The notes under the pieces are model-generated. The model did no database searches, was not told the origin of the DNA, and was given only the letters and a program-made list of their open reading frames with translations. Of a DNA stretch of 39,543 nucleotides, positions 9,663 through 16,556 are shown piece after piece. Numbering within the stretch: the first letter of the stretch is position 1; each line of letters starts with the position of its first letter. Position numbers and translations under genes: made by a program. Origin of the DNA: Lentzea aerocolonigenes (GTDB lineage: Bacteria; Actinomycetota; Actinomycetes; Mycobacteriales; Pseudonocardiaceae); the NCBI RefSeq assembly GCF_000955955.1, contig NZ_JYJG01000063.1:1-39543 (forward strand), given 5' to 3'.

Positions 9663-9832
9663 TGTCCGTTGGTTACCCTCCTGACCTGGTCAAGGCGGCC
9701 TGTCGGGCGCACTGATCCACTCAGTTGGTTGGTCAGCCTCCTACCGGAGCAATCCGATCACACTGAGAGCAGACCGTTCGCCGCAGGTAGCTCCCGCAAC
9801 GGGCGCTTACGATGTTCGCGAACACGAGCCAG

Positions 9833-9905
9833 GCCGGCGTAGCTCAATTGGCAGAGCACTCGCCTTGTAAGCGAAAGGTTAGGGGTTCGATTCCCCTCGC
9901 CGGCT
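9833..9905 (+). tRNA. tRNA-Thr (anticodon UGU)
   Basis: A complete 73-nt cloverleaf can be drawn. The acceptor stem GCCGGCG pairs with CGCCGGC, there is a D-arm with GCTC/GAGC, the anticodon loop is CTTGTAA (anticodon TGT, reading ACA), and the T-arm contains GGTTCGATTCC. The CCA end is not encoded. The top anticodon-stem pair appears as a C-A mismatch. The gene is the likely integration target of the adjacent prophage, with the crossover presumably in its 3' half. Confidence 0.95.
9878..9905 (+). other. Candidate attL core within 3' end of tRNA-Thr
   Basis: Tyrosine integrases of actinobacterial phages commonly recombine in the 3' half of a tRNA gene so that the tRNA is restored after insertion. 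The T-arm and acceptor 3' strand lie here, about 100 nt from an integrase gene. The partner attR should be a copy of part of this sequence beyond the right edge. No second copy was seen inside the window, so the core boundaries are unknown. Confidence 0.5.
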
Positions 9906-9911
9906 CAACTC

Positions 9912-9946
9912 GCTCCCTGACCAGCAACGACGGTTGGTCAGGGAGC
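9912..9946 (+). terminator. Hairpin terminator downstream of tRNA-Thr
   Basis: A perfect 12-bp inverted repeat, gctccctgacca (9912-9923) and tggtcagggagc (9935-9946), has an 11-nt loop. It begins 7 nt after the tRNA and is placed as a tRNA terminator. It could instead be an integrase-binding arm site, since it lies between the tRNA and the integrase. Confidence 0.65.
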
Positions 9947-10008
9947 ACTCTCGCTCAAGGTGCTTCCAAGCACAGCGCTCAGTGACACTCCGCTTGGAGG
10001 GTTTGAGC

Positions 10009-10923
10009 GTGACGAAGTCGATCATCTTCCCCGCTGGTGGCTGGGGACTCCACGCGCGTGGATGGCACCGCGCACTGAAGGCTCAGAACAAGTCCGACAA
10101 CACGATCCGTATCTACATCTATGCGGTGCGTCAGCTCGGAGAGTGGGCCTGCTCGCAAGCCGAGCCGTTCGAGGCTGACGAGACCACGCCGGACCACATC
10201 AACCAATTCATCGCTGCTCTGATCGAGAAGACGTCGGCGCCGAACGGGCACACCAACTACCGAGCCTTGCGGACGTTCTTCAAGTGGATGGTCGAGTCCG
10301 AAGAAGAGATGGACCGTTCGCCGATGGACCGCACGAAGGCTCCTGACCTGCCCGAGCAGCCCGTGCCGATCGTCACCGATGGAGGCATGACGGAACTGCT
10401 GAACGTCTGCAAGGGCAAGGACTTCGAATCGGTCAGGGATACCGCAATCATCCGGCTGTACTTCGACACGGCCGCTCGACTCTCCGAAGCGGTGATCAAC
10501 CTCGACGACCTCGACCTCGATGTCGACGTGATTCGCGTTCTTGGCAAGGGGCGCAGGCATCGAACGATCCCGTTCGGTCCCAAGACCGGTACGGCGATCA
10601 CCCGGTATCTGAAAGCGCGTGCCAAGCACAAGCACGCGGGCAAGCCCGACCTGTGGCTCGGCTTGCGCGGGCCGATGACTGCGGACGGAATCAAGCAAAT
10701 GATCAAACGTCGCGGTCAGCAGGCGGGGATCGGCAACATGTTCGCGCATAGGCTGCGACACACCTTCGCGCACACCTGGCAACTCAAGGGCGGAAACGAA
10801 ACGGACCTCATGAGGATTATGGGGTGGAAGTCGGATCAAATGTTGCGACGCTACGGAGCCAGTGCAGCAGACGAGCGGGCGCACTCGTCTCACCGCTCGA
10901 TGGGGCTCGGCGATCGGGTCTAG
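10009..10923 (+). CDS. int: Tyrosine recombinase/phage integrase
   Basis: This 304-aa site-specific recombinase is expected to insert and help excise the prophage. An N-terminal SAM-like core-binding domain (residues 20-105) is followed by the catalytic domain. That domain has Arg157 in AARLSE, a lysine near 180 in the beta-hairpin GKGRRHRTIPF, His247-x-x-Arg250 in AHRLRH, Trp273 in the usual His/Trp position (MGWKSD) and the nucleophile Tyr282 (LRRYG). GTG 10009 is chosen because GGAGG lies 11 nt upstream; a longer frame from 9934 overlaps the tRNA hairpin. It resembles the short Xer-like phage integrases. The adjacent tRNA-Thr is the probable attB. Confidence 0.93.
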   Translation: MTKSIIFPAGGWGLHARGWHRALKAQNKSDNTIRIYIYAVRQLGEWACSQAEPFEADETTPDHINQFIAALIEKTSAPNGHTNYRALRTFFKWMVESEEEMDRSPMDRTKAPDLPEQPVPIVTDGGMTELLNVCKGKDFESVRDTAIIRLYFDTAARLSEAVINLDDLDLDVDVIRVLGKGRRHRTIPFGPKTGTAITRYLKARAKHKHAGKPDLWLGLRGPMTADGIKQMIKRRGQQAGIGNMFAHRLRHTFAHTWQLKGGNETDLMRIMGWKSDQMLRRYGASAADERAHSSHRSMGLGDRV

Positions 10924-10972
10924 CCGGAAGTAGTGAGCTACCTAGGTGACACAGGTGCGCTGTGCTGATGCA

Positions 10973-11242
10973 GTGAGTGAGGAACTGACACCAGCACAGC
11001 GCACCTTGCGCGCCAAGCTCGGCGCCTACACGTCGTGGGCCAACACGACAAACCGTACGGCTCGCACCGACGCAGCCCGGAAGGCAGCTAAGAACCGGTT
11101 TCGGGTCCTGGCGGACCCTGACGGCGTCCTGCCGCCTGAGATGGTCGAGGAGCGCGCACAGGCTCTTGAACGCGAGCACTACACGCGGATGGCCTTCCTC
11201 AGTGCGAGATCGCGCCAGAGGGGCTCTCAGGCCGACGCGTGA
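10973..11242 (+). CDS. Small conserved actinobacterial protein of unknown function
   Basis: This 89-aa protein from GTG 10973 reads VSEELTPAQRTLRAKLGAYT and continues with SWANTTNRTARTDAARKA and DPDGVLPPEMVEERAQALER. It resembles a widespread short actinobacterial family in which the SWA..DR.ART and DP.G.L.P..R motifs are conserved. The function is unknown. An upstream in-frame GTG at 10946 would add nine residues. It follows the integrase by 49 nt on the same strand. The protein is charged and probably helical. Confidence 0.6.
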   Translation: MSEELTPAQRTLRAKLGAYTSWANTTNRTARTDAARKAAKNRFRVLADPDGVLPPEMVEERAQALEREHYTRMAFLSARSRQRGSQADA

Positions 11243-11297
11243 TGGCGGCCTGGCCGATGAAGCGACCCGCCGAGCCTCGACGAACTCGGCGGGCGCG

Positions 11298-11492
11298 TCA
11301 GGCAGAGGTCGACTTCGTGATGCTGGGCGATGCGACGAAACAGGCCCAAGCGGAACGATTGAAGGGCACCGTTGCTAGCTCTGGGTCGGTGGAATCGCGC
11401 ACGAGCACGCCAGAGGTACCGAACCCGACCTCGACGCACGCCTCGGGGTTCCCGCCGCTGTAACTCGACTTCTTGAACTGCACATGGTCCAT
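11298..11492 (-). CDS. DUF397 domain protein (partner of WhiJ-type regulator)
   Basis: This 64-aa protein has the DUF397 signature: the FKKSSYSGGNPEACVEVGF start, the VRDSTDPE segment and the FNRSAWACFV end. In actinobacteria DUF397 genes are nearly always next to an XRE-DUF5753 regulator, as here, and the pair resembles a developmental or toxin-antitoxin-like switch (WhiJ and Scr1 families). An AGGAGG box lies 11 nt upstream of the ATG. Directly upstream, bases 11493-11600 hold a possible 35-codon frame whose TAG abuts this ATG; it has no ribosome site and is not called. Confidence 0.85.
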   Translation of the reverse strand: MDHVQFKKSSYSGGNPEACVEVGFGTSGVLVRDSTDPELATVPFNRSAWACFVASPSITKSTSA

Positions 11493-11603
11493 CTAGCTGG
11501 TTACCTCCTGTGGCGAGACGCTGACAGCCGTGGCGGCGGCTGCTGCGGCTTCCGAGCAACGAACGAGGATCTTGCGAGCCTCGTCGCCCTCCGCCGCCAC
11601 GGT

Positions 11604-12371
11604 CTACAACTCGTCCATAAGACGGTTGTAGGTCTCGATGTCGGAGGGCGTCTCGGTGTTGATCTCCGTATCGACGGTCTCAATCAGCACCCTCTCGCCG
11701 ACGATCCAGAAGCCATTAGGCGGCACGACCGGGAGGCGGGTGCCCAACGGGATGATCCCGAACCGTGGTCGAAGACCGAGCAACGCGAGCAATCGGTCGA
11801 TCTGCGCGACCATCACGGTTGGTGGGCAAACGTAATAGAGCAGAGCCGATTCGCAGATGAGTAGCTCGATTTCTTTCGCGTTGTCGTACAGAGCGTGCTG
11901 CCGCTCCATACGGATGCTGAGCGCCTCTTCGGTGTCGATGGGCACTTGCTGGAACGCGGCGGCGGTGTCGAAGACGTGGCGCGCGTACTCGGCGATCTGC
12001 ACGAGCCCCGGCACGATGACCAACTCGAACACTCGGATGCGTCTTGCCGATGCCTCGACATGCTTGCTGTAGGTCTGTCTGGCGCTGTGTCCCTTACGTA
12101 GCTGGGTCTTCCATGACGCCTCGTCCATGACGATGCCGCGCAGCCACGAGCGCATGTGCTCGACCTCAGAAGCCGATGCCCCCGCCCCGGTCATCCAGGC
12201 GAGGACATCGGCGTCAGTGGGAGGTTGCCGCTTGTTCTCGATCTTCGAGACCTTTGTCGCACCCCAACCGAGCCGAGCGGCGAAGTCCTTGCCGTTCAGC
12301 TTGGCGACCTCGACCCGCACTCGCTTAAGTTCATCGGCGAACTCGGCGCGGCGCTCCTCTGGCGTGCTCAC
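11604..12371 (-). CDS. XRE-type regulator with DUF5753 domain (WhiJ/Scr1-like)
   Basis: This 255-aa protein has an N-terminal helix-turn-helix (residues about 10-60, containing GKDFAARLGWGATKVSKIEN) followed by a DUF5753 effector domain. The DUF5753 part includes RIRVFELVIVPGLVQIAEYA, SIRMERQHAL, LLICESALLYYV and a C-terminal VLIETVDTE region. Family members pair with DUF397 proteins and repress or modulate developmental and secondary-metabolite genes. Start GTG 12371 has a GAGGAG box. It lies in a leftward set with the DUF6879-like gene upstream and DUF397 downstream. In this prophage it is a candidate lysogeny regulator or controller of the divergent radical SAM gene set. Confidence 0.9.
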   Translation of the reverse strand: MSTPEERRAEFADELKRVRVEVAKLNGKDFAARLGWGATKVSKIENKRQPPTDADVLAWMTGAGASASEVEHMRSWLRGIVMDEASWKTQLRKGHSARQTYSKHVEASARRIRVFELVIVPGLVQIAEYARHVFDTAAAFQQVPIDTEEALSIRMERQHALYDNAKEIELLICESALLYYVCPPTVMVAQIDRLLALLGLRPRFGIIPLGTRLPVVPPNGFWIVGERVLIETVDTEINTETPSDIETYNRLMDEL

Positions 12372-12388
12372 GGGCTCCTCGTGGGTGG

Positions 12389-12913
12389 CTAGGTCTTGAC
12401 GAAATCCTCGTACGAGACTGCCTCAACGCAAGCAATCTTGCGCCATTGCTCGTACCGCGCCACCGTAGCGGGTTCGGTCACGATCTCCGCGCCTATGAGG
12501 CCTTGTGCCCCGTAGTGGAGTACTGCGACCTTCATCCGATCGAAGATCCAGAAGTCGTGCTCTGGTAGCCCGAGGCGCGACGCCGCAGCCTGCGTGAGCA
12601 GCCAGATTTCCTCCCCGGCTGCGAGGTTGGCTGGGGTCACCTCCATCTGCCAACGCAGGTACTCCGTCAACGGCTCGGTGAGCATCCGAACGCGTTGGAA
12701 TACCTTGCCGCTCTCGGTCGCAGCCTGGATCTCGTCGAGCCAGGGGCGCAGCCAGTCGAGGTCTTGAAGGACGGGAACGCCATCCCGCCATCGTTGCCAG
12801 GGCTCGACTTCATCAGGCTGGTTGTAGGTTCCCTGCGCCTCCCACCGCCATGCCGAACTGTCGAACTCGCGGAACAGTGCGCTGAACGCCTCGCCGCTGA
12901 TCAGTTCAGGCAT
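12389..12913 (-). CDS. DUF6879-like protein
   Basis: This 174-aa protein contains FSALFREFDSSAWRWEAQGT near the start, followed by VRMLTEPLTEYLRWQM, GEEIWLL and HDFWIFDR motifs. These match the DUF6879 family, which is common next to XRE-DUF5753 genes in actinobacteria. The function is unknown. Its ATG overlaps the stop of the upstream small gene by one base (TAATG), so translation is probably coupled, and it ends 17 nt before the regulator start. The three genes probably form one transcript. Confidence 0.82.
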   Translation of the reverse strand: MPELISGEAFSALFREFDSSAWRWEAQGTYNQPDEVEPWQRWRDGVPVLQDLDWLRPWLDEIQAATESGKVFQRVRMLTEPLTEYLRWQMEVTPANLAAGEEIWLLTQAAASRLGLPEHDFWIFDRMKVAVLHYGAQGLIGAEIVTEPATVARYEQWRKIACVEAVSYEDFVKT

Positions 12914-13125
12914 TACACGCCCTGCGGGGCGAACTTCAGCAGCTCGACCGGGACCTCGACGAGCATCTCTCCATCGGGCAACCCGCCCTCGCGGGCTTGA
13001 GCCGTCGCGATGGCCTCGGGGTCGGTGACGACGTACCCCTGCACGACGGCGGTACCACGGTCAGTCAGGAACAAGGTCGGGCAGGACCCGCTGTTGCTGG
13101 TCGTGCCGAGGAACTCCAGTTTCAT
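12913..13125 (-). CDS. Small conserved protein upstream of DUF6879
   Basis: This 70-aa protein starts MKLEFLGTTSNSGSCPTLFL and is beta-rich. It contains DRGTAVVQGYVV and a C-terminal VEVPVELLKFAPQG. Small proteins of this kind repeatedly precede DUF6879 genes in actinobacteria; the function is unknown. A strong GGAGGA box supports ATG 13125. The reading frame extends upstream to another ATG at 13193, but that segment overlaps the inverted-repeat promoter region and lacks a good ribosome site. Confidence 0.75.
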   Translation of the reverse strand: MKLEFLGTTSNSGSCPTLFLTDRGTAVVQGYVVTDPEAIATAQAREGGLPDGEMLVEVPVELLKFAPQGV

Positions 13126-13134
13126 GTCTCCTCC

Positions 13135-13174
13135 AGAGATTGCGCGCTTGCTTGCATCCTGTTGCGCAATCTCT
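13135..13174. promoter_or_regulatory. Inverted repeat in divergent promoter region (candidate operator)
   Basis: Perfect 11-bp arms, agagattgcgc at 13135-13145 and gcgcaatctct at 13164-13174, are separated by 18 bp. A related element lies at 13260-13288, and both contain TTGCTTGCAT and a GCAATC/GATTGC half-site. The region 13126-13415 is the only space between the leftward regulator set and the rightward radical SAM set, so a regulator operator is expected here. The likeliest binder is the XRE protein at 11604-12371. Confidence 0.5.
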
Positions 13175-13415
13175 CTCTGAGTCAACGCCATACCGAGTGA
13201 CCTCGTGCTTTGGTTGCTGCTCTGAGTAGTCATCGCGTAAGCCAACCGGGGCAAGTATGCGCAAGATTGCTCGGATTGCTTGCATTCGATCAGTCGGTTC
13301 GGGATGGTGAGCAAGCGGGACCGGCGACGGGAACACGGACGCGGTCGCCGGTTCCGCTTCCACCGACGCAGTGGCCTGCGCCGGCAGTGACGCACGCCAA
13401 GCGAAGGAAACCGCG

Positions 13416-13724
13416 GTGACTTCGAACGGAAGTGTCGGACGCCTCCGGGCTGTCGGCTTCGACGTCTTGCCCCTGCTTGATCGAGACGGCGTCGACCACG
13501 CGTTGCAGTTCTGGCGCTGGGACCCGAACCGGCTGTACCTCGACGTTGTCGCCGTCTTTCACGATGACTACGCGGTTGCGACGCGCCTGCCTCCACAGCG
13601 GGCGTGGGAAAGCCCCTTCACGCCGACGGCCGGGGGGCCTGTTCGCCCGATGCCACTCGAACCGCTCGCCGCTGCGTTCGAACAGCGCTTCCTGTGGACC
13701 CCTCCAGGTGACCACTTGAGGTAG
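13416..13724 (+). CDS. Small protein of unknown function, first gene of radical SAM cassette
   Basis: This 102-aa protein from GTG 13416 (AAGGAAA box upstream) starts VTSNGSVGRLRAVGFDVLPL. It has WRWDPNRLYLDVVAVFHDDY in the middle and ends with FEQRFLWTPPGDHLR. It is a soluble alpha/beta-looking protein with no motif I recognise. It is the first gene of a rightward set that ends with the peptide gene at 15623, with gaps of 38, 3, 21 and 4 nt between successive genes. A structural or regulatory role in that system is possible but unproven. Confidence 0.6.
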   Translation: MTSNGSVGRLRAVGFDVLPLLDRDGVDHALQFWRWDPNRLYLDVVAVFHDDYAVATRLPPQRAWESPFTPTAGGPVRPMPLEPLAAAFEQRFLWTPPGDHLR

Positions 13725-13762
13725 CGGCAGTGATGGAACCCCAACTACGCAAGGAGATCGAC

Positions 13763-14050
13763 GTGTTCGGTGATGCTCTGCTCTTTACCGCTGTGTACGT
13801 GCTCGGCGTGTTGTCGGTGGCCGCACTCATTCTTTGGTGGGTCGTCACCGGGGCGTACGGGCGGCACGCCGGGGCAAGGAACGAGGCGGTTTCTGTTGGA
13901 GCCCTGGAAGACAGGATTAGGGCCGAGGTACAGGTGTTGGTCGATACGACCCGACCAATCTCTCCAGAGCGGCTGTTCCCGAGACTGCCTGAGCCGCCGC
14001 GAGAACCTCCAGCATCAGTGTGGACGCTGCCTGAACTGGTTGCGGCGTAG
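13763..14050 (+). CDS. Small single-pass membrane protein
   Basis: This 95-aa protein has one clear transmembrane helix (ALLFTAVYVLGVLSVAALIL, about residues 5-28). A short polar segment and a Pro-rich tail follow (RLFPRLPEPPREPPAS). GTG 13763 is preferred over upstream GTG 13730 or ATG 13733 because AAGGAG sits six bases before it. The next gene begins 3 nt after the stop. It could anchor the neighbouring system at the membrane, but no known family was recognised. Confidence 0.62.
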   Translation: MFGDALLFTAVYVLGVLSVAALILWWVVTGAYGRHAGARNEAVSVGALEDRIRAEVQVLVDTTRPISPERLFPRLPEPPREPPASVWTLPELVAA

Positions 14051-14053
14051 GAC

Positions 14054-14275
14054 ATGGCTGCCAAGCTCCGCGCTGCCGACGATCGCTGGCATAGCGCGTC
14101 AATCCGCACCGGTGATCTGCACCGAGCACGGTCGATCAGTGGTCGGGAAGTCACCCCACTGTGTGACCGCGAGCCGTTCGTGCCGACCGTCTCGCCGAAA
14201 GAGCCGACTGATCCAGATCACGCGTGTCCTGACTGCATTGCGGCCCAACGTGGTCGAGGTGCAGGAAACTCCTAG
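14054..14275 (+). CDS. Small putative zinc-binding protein
   Basis: This 73-aa protein contains HSASIRTGDLHRARSISG, then a VTPLCDREPF segment and a HACPDCIAAQRG motif. The His-Cys-CxxC pattern recalls short actinobacterial proteins annotated as zinc-finger proteins, where similar residues bind zinc. It lies between the membrane protein and the radical SAM gene, 3 nt and 21 nt away. The role is unknown. The ATG is supported by its tight spacing rather than by a strong ribosome site. Confidence 0.6.
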   Translation: MAAKLRAADDRWHSASIRTGDLHRARSISGREVTPLCDREPFVPTVSPKEPTDPDHACPDCIAAQRGRGAGNS

Positions 14276-14296
14276 CGCCCACATCGGGGGACATTG

Positions 14297-15409
14297 ATGC
14301 ACACGCTCATCGCGAGTCCGTTTCTGACTGACTTCGTTGTGGTGAAACCAGATGCCCAGGGGGCAGTCCAAATCGGCTCCGACCTGTTCGACGAGTTGCT
14401 CGTCGCGTCGTCACGGCCGGACGCCTCTTGCCCACAGTGGCTCGTTGACGCAGCTCGTAAGCGCTGGGACCTCGATCTCACAAGTGGTCCGCTTGCGCAG
14501 TTGGTAAAGGTGCGCGAGCCGTCGCCACTTGGGTACGGCCGCGCCTCCTACGAGGTGAACCTCGGATGCAACTACAAATGCCCGCACTGCTACCTCGGAA
14601 CGAAGACGTTCGAGGGACTCGCCTGGCCCGAGCGCGAGCAGATGCTGCACACGGTCCGTGACTCCGGGGCACTGTGGTTCCAGATCACCGGCGGCGAACC
14701 GACGGTCGACAAGCTGTTTCCGCAGGTCTACACGACCGCGTGGGACTTCGGGATGATGATCACCCTGTCGACAAACGGGTCTGCCCTGCACGCGCCTCGG
14801 ATTCTCGATCTGCTGACCGAACGGCGTCCGTATCGGATCACCGTGAGCGTCTACGGCGCGAGCGCGAGTGTGTACGACGAGGTCACTCAACGGTCCGGCT
14901 CGCATGAGCTGTTCAGGAAGGGCATCAAGGCAGCGCACGAGAACGGACTGCCTCTGCGCTTCAACCTCGTGATGACGGATCGGAACGCCCACGAACTCGA
15001 CGAGATGAAGGCGTTTGCCGAGGACCTCGGCGTCTCGTACCACGTGTACTCGAAGATTTCGCCCACGATCTACGGAGGCGCGGAAACGCTGCCGTCGCAG
15101 TCGTCCGAGTTCCTGCACACTCGCAAGCCGTTCACTGGGTGCGGTGCTGGACACACGCACTTTCACGTGGACCCGTTCGGCCTGGCGAGCATTTGCAAGG
15201 TCGGGCGCGACGCGCAGTTCTCGCTCGTCGAGAAGGGCCTCGATGCGCTGCGAGAACTCGCCGGAGTCGCCGACTCGCTGATGGGGCGCACCGGCGGCTG
15301 CTCCGGCTGCAAGTTGTCGGGGAGCTGCTTCACCTGCCGTCCTCTGGCGAAGCTGTACCAGACGGCGAACGCCCCCCTTGAGCGCTACTGCCAACATGGG
15401 GGGAGGTGA
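14297..15409 (+). CDS. Radical SAM/SPASM enzyme, likely peptide-modifying
   Basis: This 370-aa protein has the radical SAM cluster motif Cx3Cx2C at C91, C95 and C98 (NLGCNYKCPHCYLG) and the SAM-binding GGEP at 132-135. A C-terminal SPASM domain carries C282-x12-G-x4-C300, C335-x2-C338-x5-C344-x2-C347 and C365, enough for two auxiliary 4Fe-4S clusters. SPASM enzymes mature ribosomal peptides (sactipeptides, ranthipeptides, PQQ, mycofactocin) or act on proteins. A 69-codon Cys-containing gene starts 4 nt after the stop, which supports a peptide substrate. The N-terminal 80 residues may be a leader-binding (RRE-like) region, but this is not shown. ATG 14297 follows GGGGGAC. Confidence 0.92.
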   Translation: MHTLIASPFLTDFVVVKPDAQGAVQIGSDLFDELLVASSRPDASCPQWLVDAARKRWDLDLTSGPLAQLVKVREPSPLGYGRASYEVNLGCNYKCPHCYLGTKTFEGLAWPEREQMLHTVRDSGALWFQITGGEPTVDKLFPQVYTTAWDFGMMITLSTNGSALHAPRILDLLTERRPYRITVSVYGASASVYDEVTQRSGSHELFRKGIKAAHENGLPLRFNLVMTDRNAHELDEMKAFAEDLGVSYHVYSKISPTIYGGAETLPSQSSEFLHTRKPFTGCGAGHTHFHVDPFGLASICKVGRDAQFSLVEKGLDALRELAGVADSLMGRTGGCSGCKLSGSCFTCRPLAKLYQTANAPLERYCQHGGR

Positions 15410-15413
15410 ACAC

Positions 15414-15623
15414 ATGTCCGTGGTGATGCTCGAACTGCTGCCTCCCTCGGCTGCTCCCGACCGCGAGGTCGACGAGATGCAGGAGGAGGAAAGGCAGGCG
15501 GCGGCACAGATGCCCGTCGCACCGCGCGTCGCACCTGACGCCGTCGTGATGCTCGACGACGTCGAGGTGCTCGGCGCATACGCGCGCTGCAACTGCGAAG
15601 CATCGGACGACAACCCGTACTGA
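15414..15623 (+). CDS. Candidate RiPP precursor peptide of the radical SAM enzyme
   Basis: This 69-aa protein starts at ATG 15414 behind a strong GGGGGAGGTG box, 4 nt after the radical SAM stop. The first 50 residues are acidic and leader-like (DREVDEMQEEERQAAAQM). The last 16 residues form a possible core, AYARCNCEASDDNPY, with cysteines at 59 and 61 only. Cys61-x3-Asp65 fits the CX3D pattern of thioether-forming ranthipeptides such as PapA, but this is a single instance. A strong terminator follows at 15642. An in-frame ATG at 15396 exists but would place the start inside the ribosome site. The alternative is a small partner protein, not a precursor. Confidence 0.6.
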   Translation: MSVVMLELLPPSAAPDREVDEMQEEERQAAAQMPVAPRVAPDAVVMLDDVEVLGAYARCNCEASDDNPY

Positions 15624-15641
15624 TCGGGTAGTCGCCAAACC

Positions 15642-15678
15642 GGGTGGCCGGACGCGCGTAGCGTCCGGCCACCCTTTG
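15642..15678 (+). terminator. Rho-independent terminator after the peptide gene
   Basis: A perfect 14-bp stem, gggtggccggacgc (15642-15655) and gcgtccggccaccc (15661-15674), with a 5-nt loop gcgta, is followed by TTTGT. It lies 18 nt after the peptide stop and separates the radical SAM set from the kinase gene. Confidence 0.88.
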
Positions 15679-15731
15679 TCATGTCGGCTAGCCTCGCCCC
15701 GTTCACGGGCGAACGACGATGGTTGAGGATC

Positions 15732-16541
15732 ATGCAAGAACGCATCGAGTGGGACAGCCTTCCCGCCGGTCTGCGCAACGCGATCGGTGAGCAGGCCGGG
15801 CAGATCACGGCGGCTCGCACTCTCTCGCAGGGGATGAATTCAGCTCTCGCCGCAGTGCTGGACACCCCCGGCGGGCAGGTGTTCGTCAAGGGCATCCGCA
15901 CGGATCATCCTGGTGTCGTTGCGCAGCAACGGGAAGCGACGATCAACCCCCATGTGCGGCCACTAGCCCCCGCCCTGTTGTGGCGGCTCGATGACGCCGA
16001 GGGCTGGGACGTGCTCGCGTTCGAGTTCGTCAAGGGGCATCACCCGGACTACGCCCCTGACTCGACGGACCTCCCGGCCGTCCTGGCGGCCGTGGACACT
16101 CTGGCCTCGCTTCCGGTGCCGGATCTGCCGCTGAAGGACGCGCGTCAACGGTGGCGCGGCTACCTCGACGAAGCCGAGGCCGAGCTGCTCGGCGGCGAGA
16201 CGTTGCTGCACACCGACTACAACCCGGACAACATCCTGATCACCTTGGACGGCAAGGCCCGGATGGTCGATTGGGCATGGCCGACGCGTGGCGCCGCATG
16301 GATCGACCCGTGCTGTCTCGCGCTGCGGCTGATCGCTGCTGGGCACACCGCCGCGCAAGCCGAGCAGCTCGTGAGCCGCACACGCGCATGGGCGTCTGCT
16401 CCCCGCACTGCGGTTGGCGTGTTCGCCCGCGCCAACGTCGACATGTGGACCGACATCGCGACCAGCGACCCGCAGCCGTGGAAACAGCAGATGGCAGACG
16501 CTGCCCGCCAGTGGGCAGACGGACTGCTCGCCTCGGCCTGA
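15732..16541 (+). CDS. APH/choline-kinase-fold phosphotransferase
   Basis: This 269-aa protein has the aminoglycoside-phosphotransferase fold. Lys53 sits in QVFVKGIRTD, the catalytic Brenner motif HTDYNPDN is at 160-167, and the metal-binding Asp180 is in VDWAW. Substrates in this superfamily include aminoglycosides, choline, small molecules and proteins, and none can be chosen here. It follows the peptide terminator, so it may have its own promoter. A nearby radical SAM peptide system could use it for modification or immunity, but that is speculation. ATG 15732 has a GAGGA box; an upstream in-frame ATG at 15681 lies just after the terminator. Confidence 0.82.
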   Translation: MQERIEWDSLPAGLRNAIGEQAGQITAARTLSQGMNSALAAVLDTPGGQVFVKGIRTDHPGVVAQQREATINPHVRPLAPALLWRLDDAEGWDVLAFEFVKGHHPDYAPDSTDLPAVLAAVDTLASLPVPDLPLKDARQRWRGYLDEAEAELLGGETLLHTDYNPDNILITLDGKARMVDWAWPTRGAAWIDPCCLALRLIAAGHTAAQAEQLVSRTRAWASAPRTAVGVFARANVDMWTDIATSDPQPWKQQMADAARQWADGLLASA

Positions 16542-16556
16542 CCCCAACTACGAGAA

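Noticed and set aside
11239..11463. 74-codon plus-strand frame opposite DUF397
   Set aside because: The opposite strand encodes a recognisable DUF397 protein with a ribosome site.
12913..13596. Long 227-codon version of the small protein upstream of DUF6879
   Set aside because: The extension is Arg/Ser-rich, crosses the divergent promoter and the inverted repeat, and a strong ribosome site supports ATG 13125.
14411..15901. 496-codon minus-strand frame opposite the radical SAM gene and peptide
   Set aside because: It spans a terminator and two well-supported genes and its translation has no domain.
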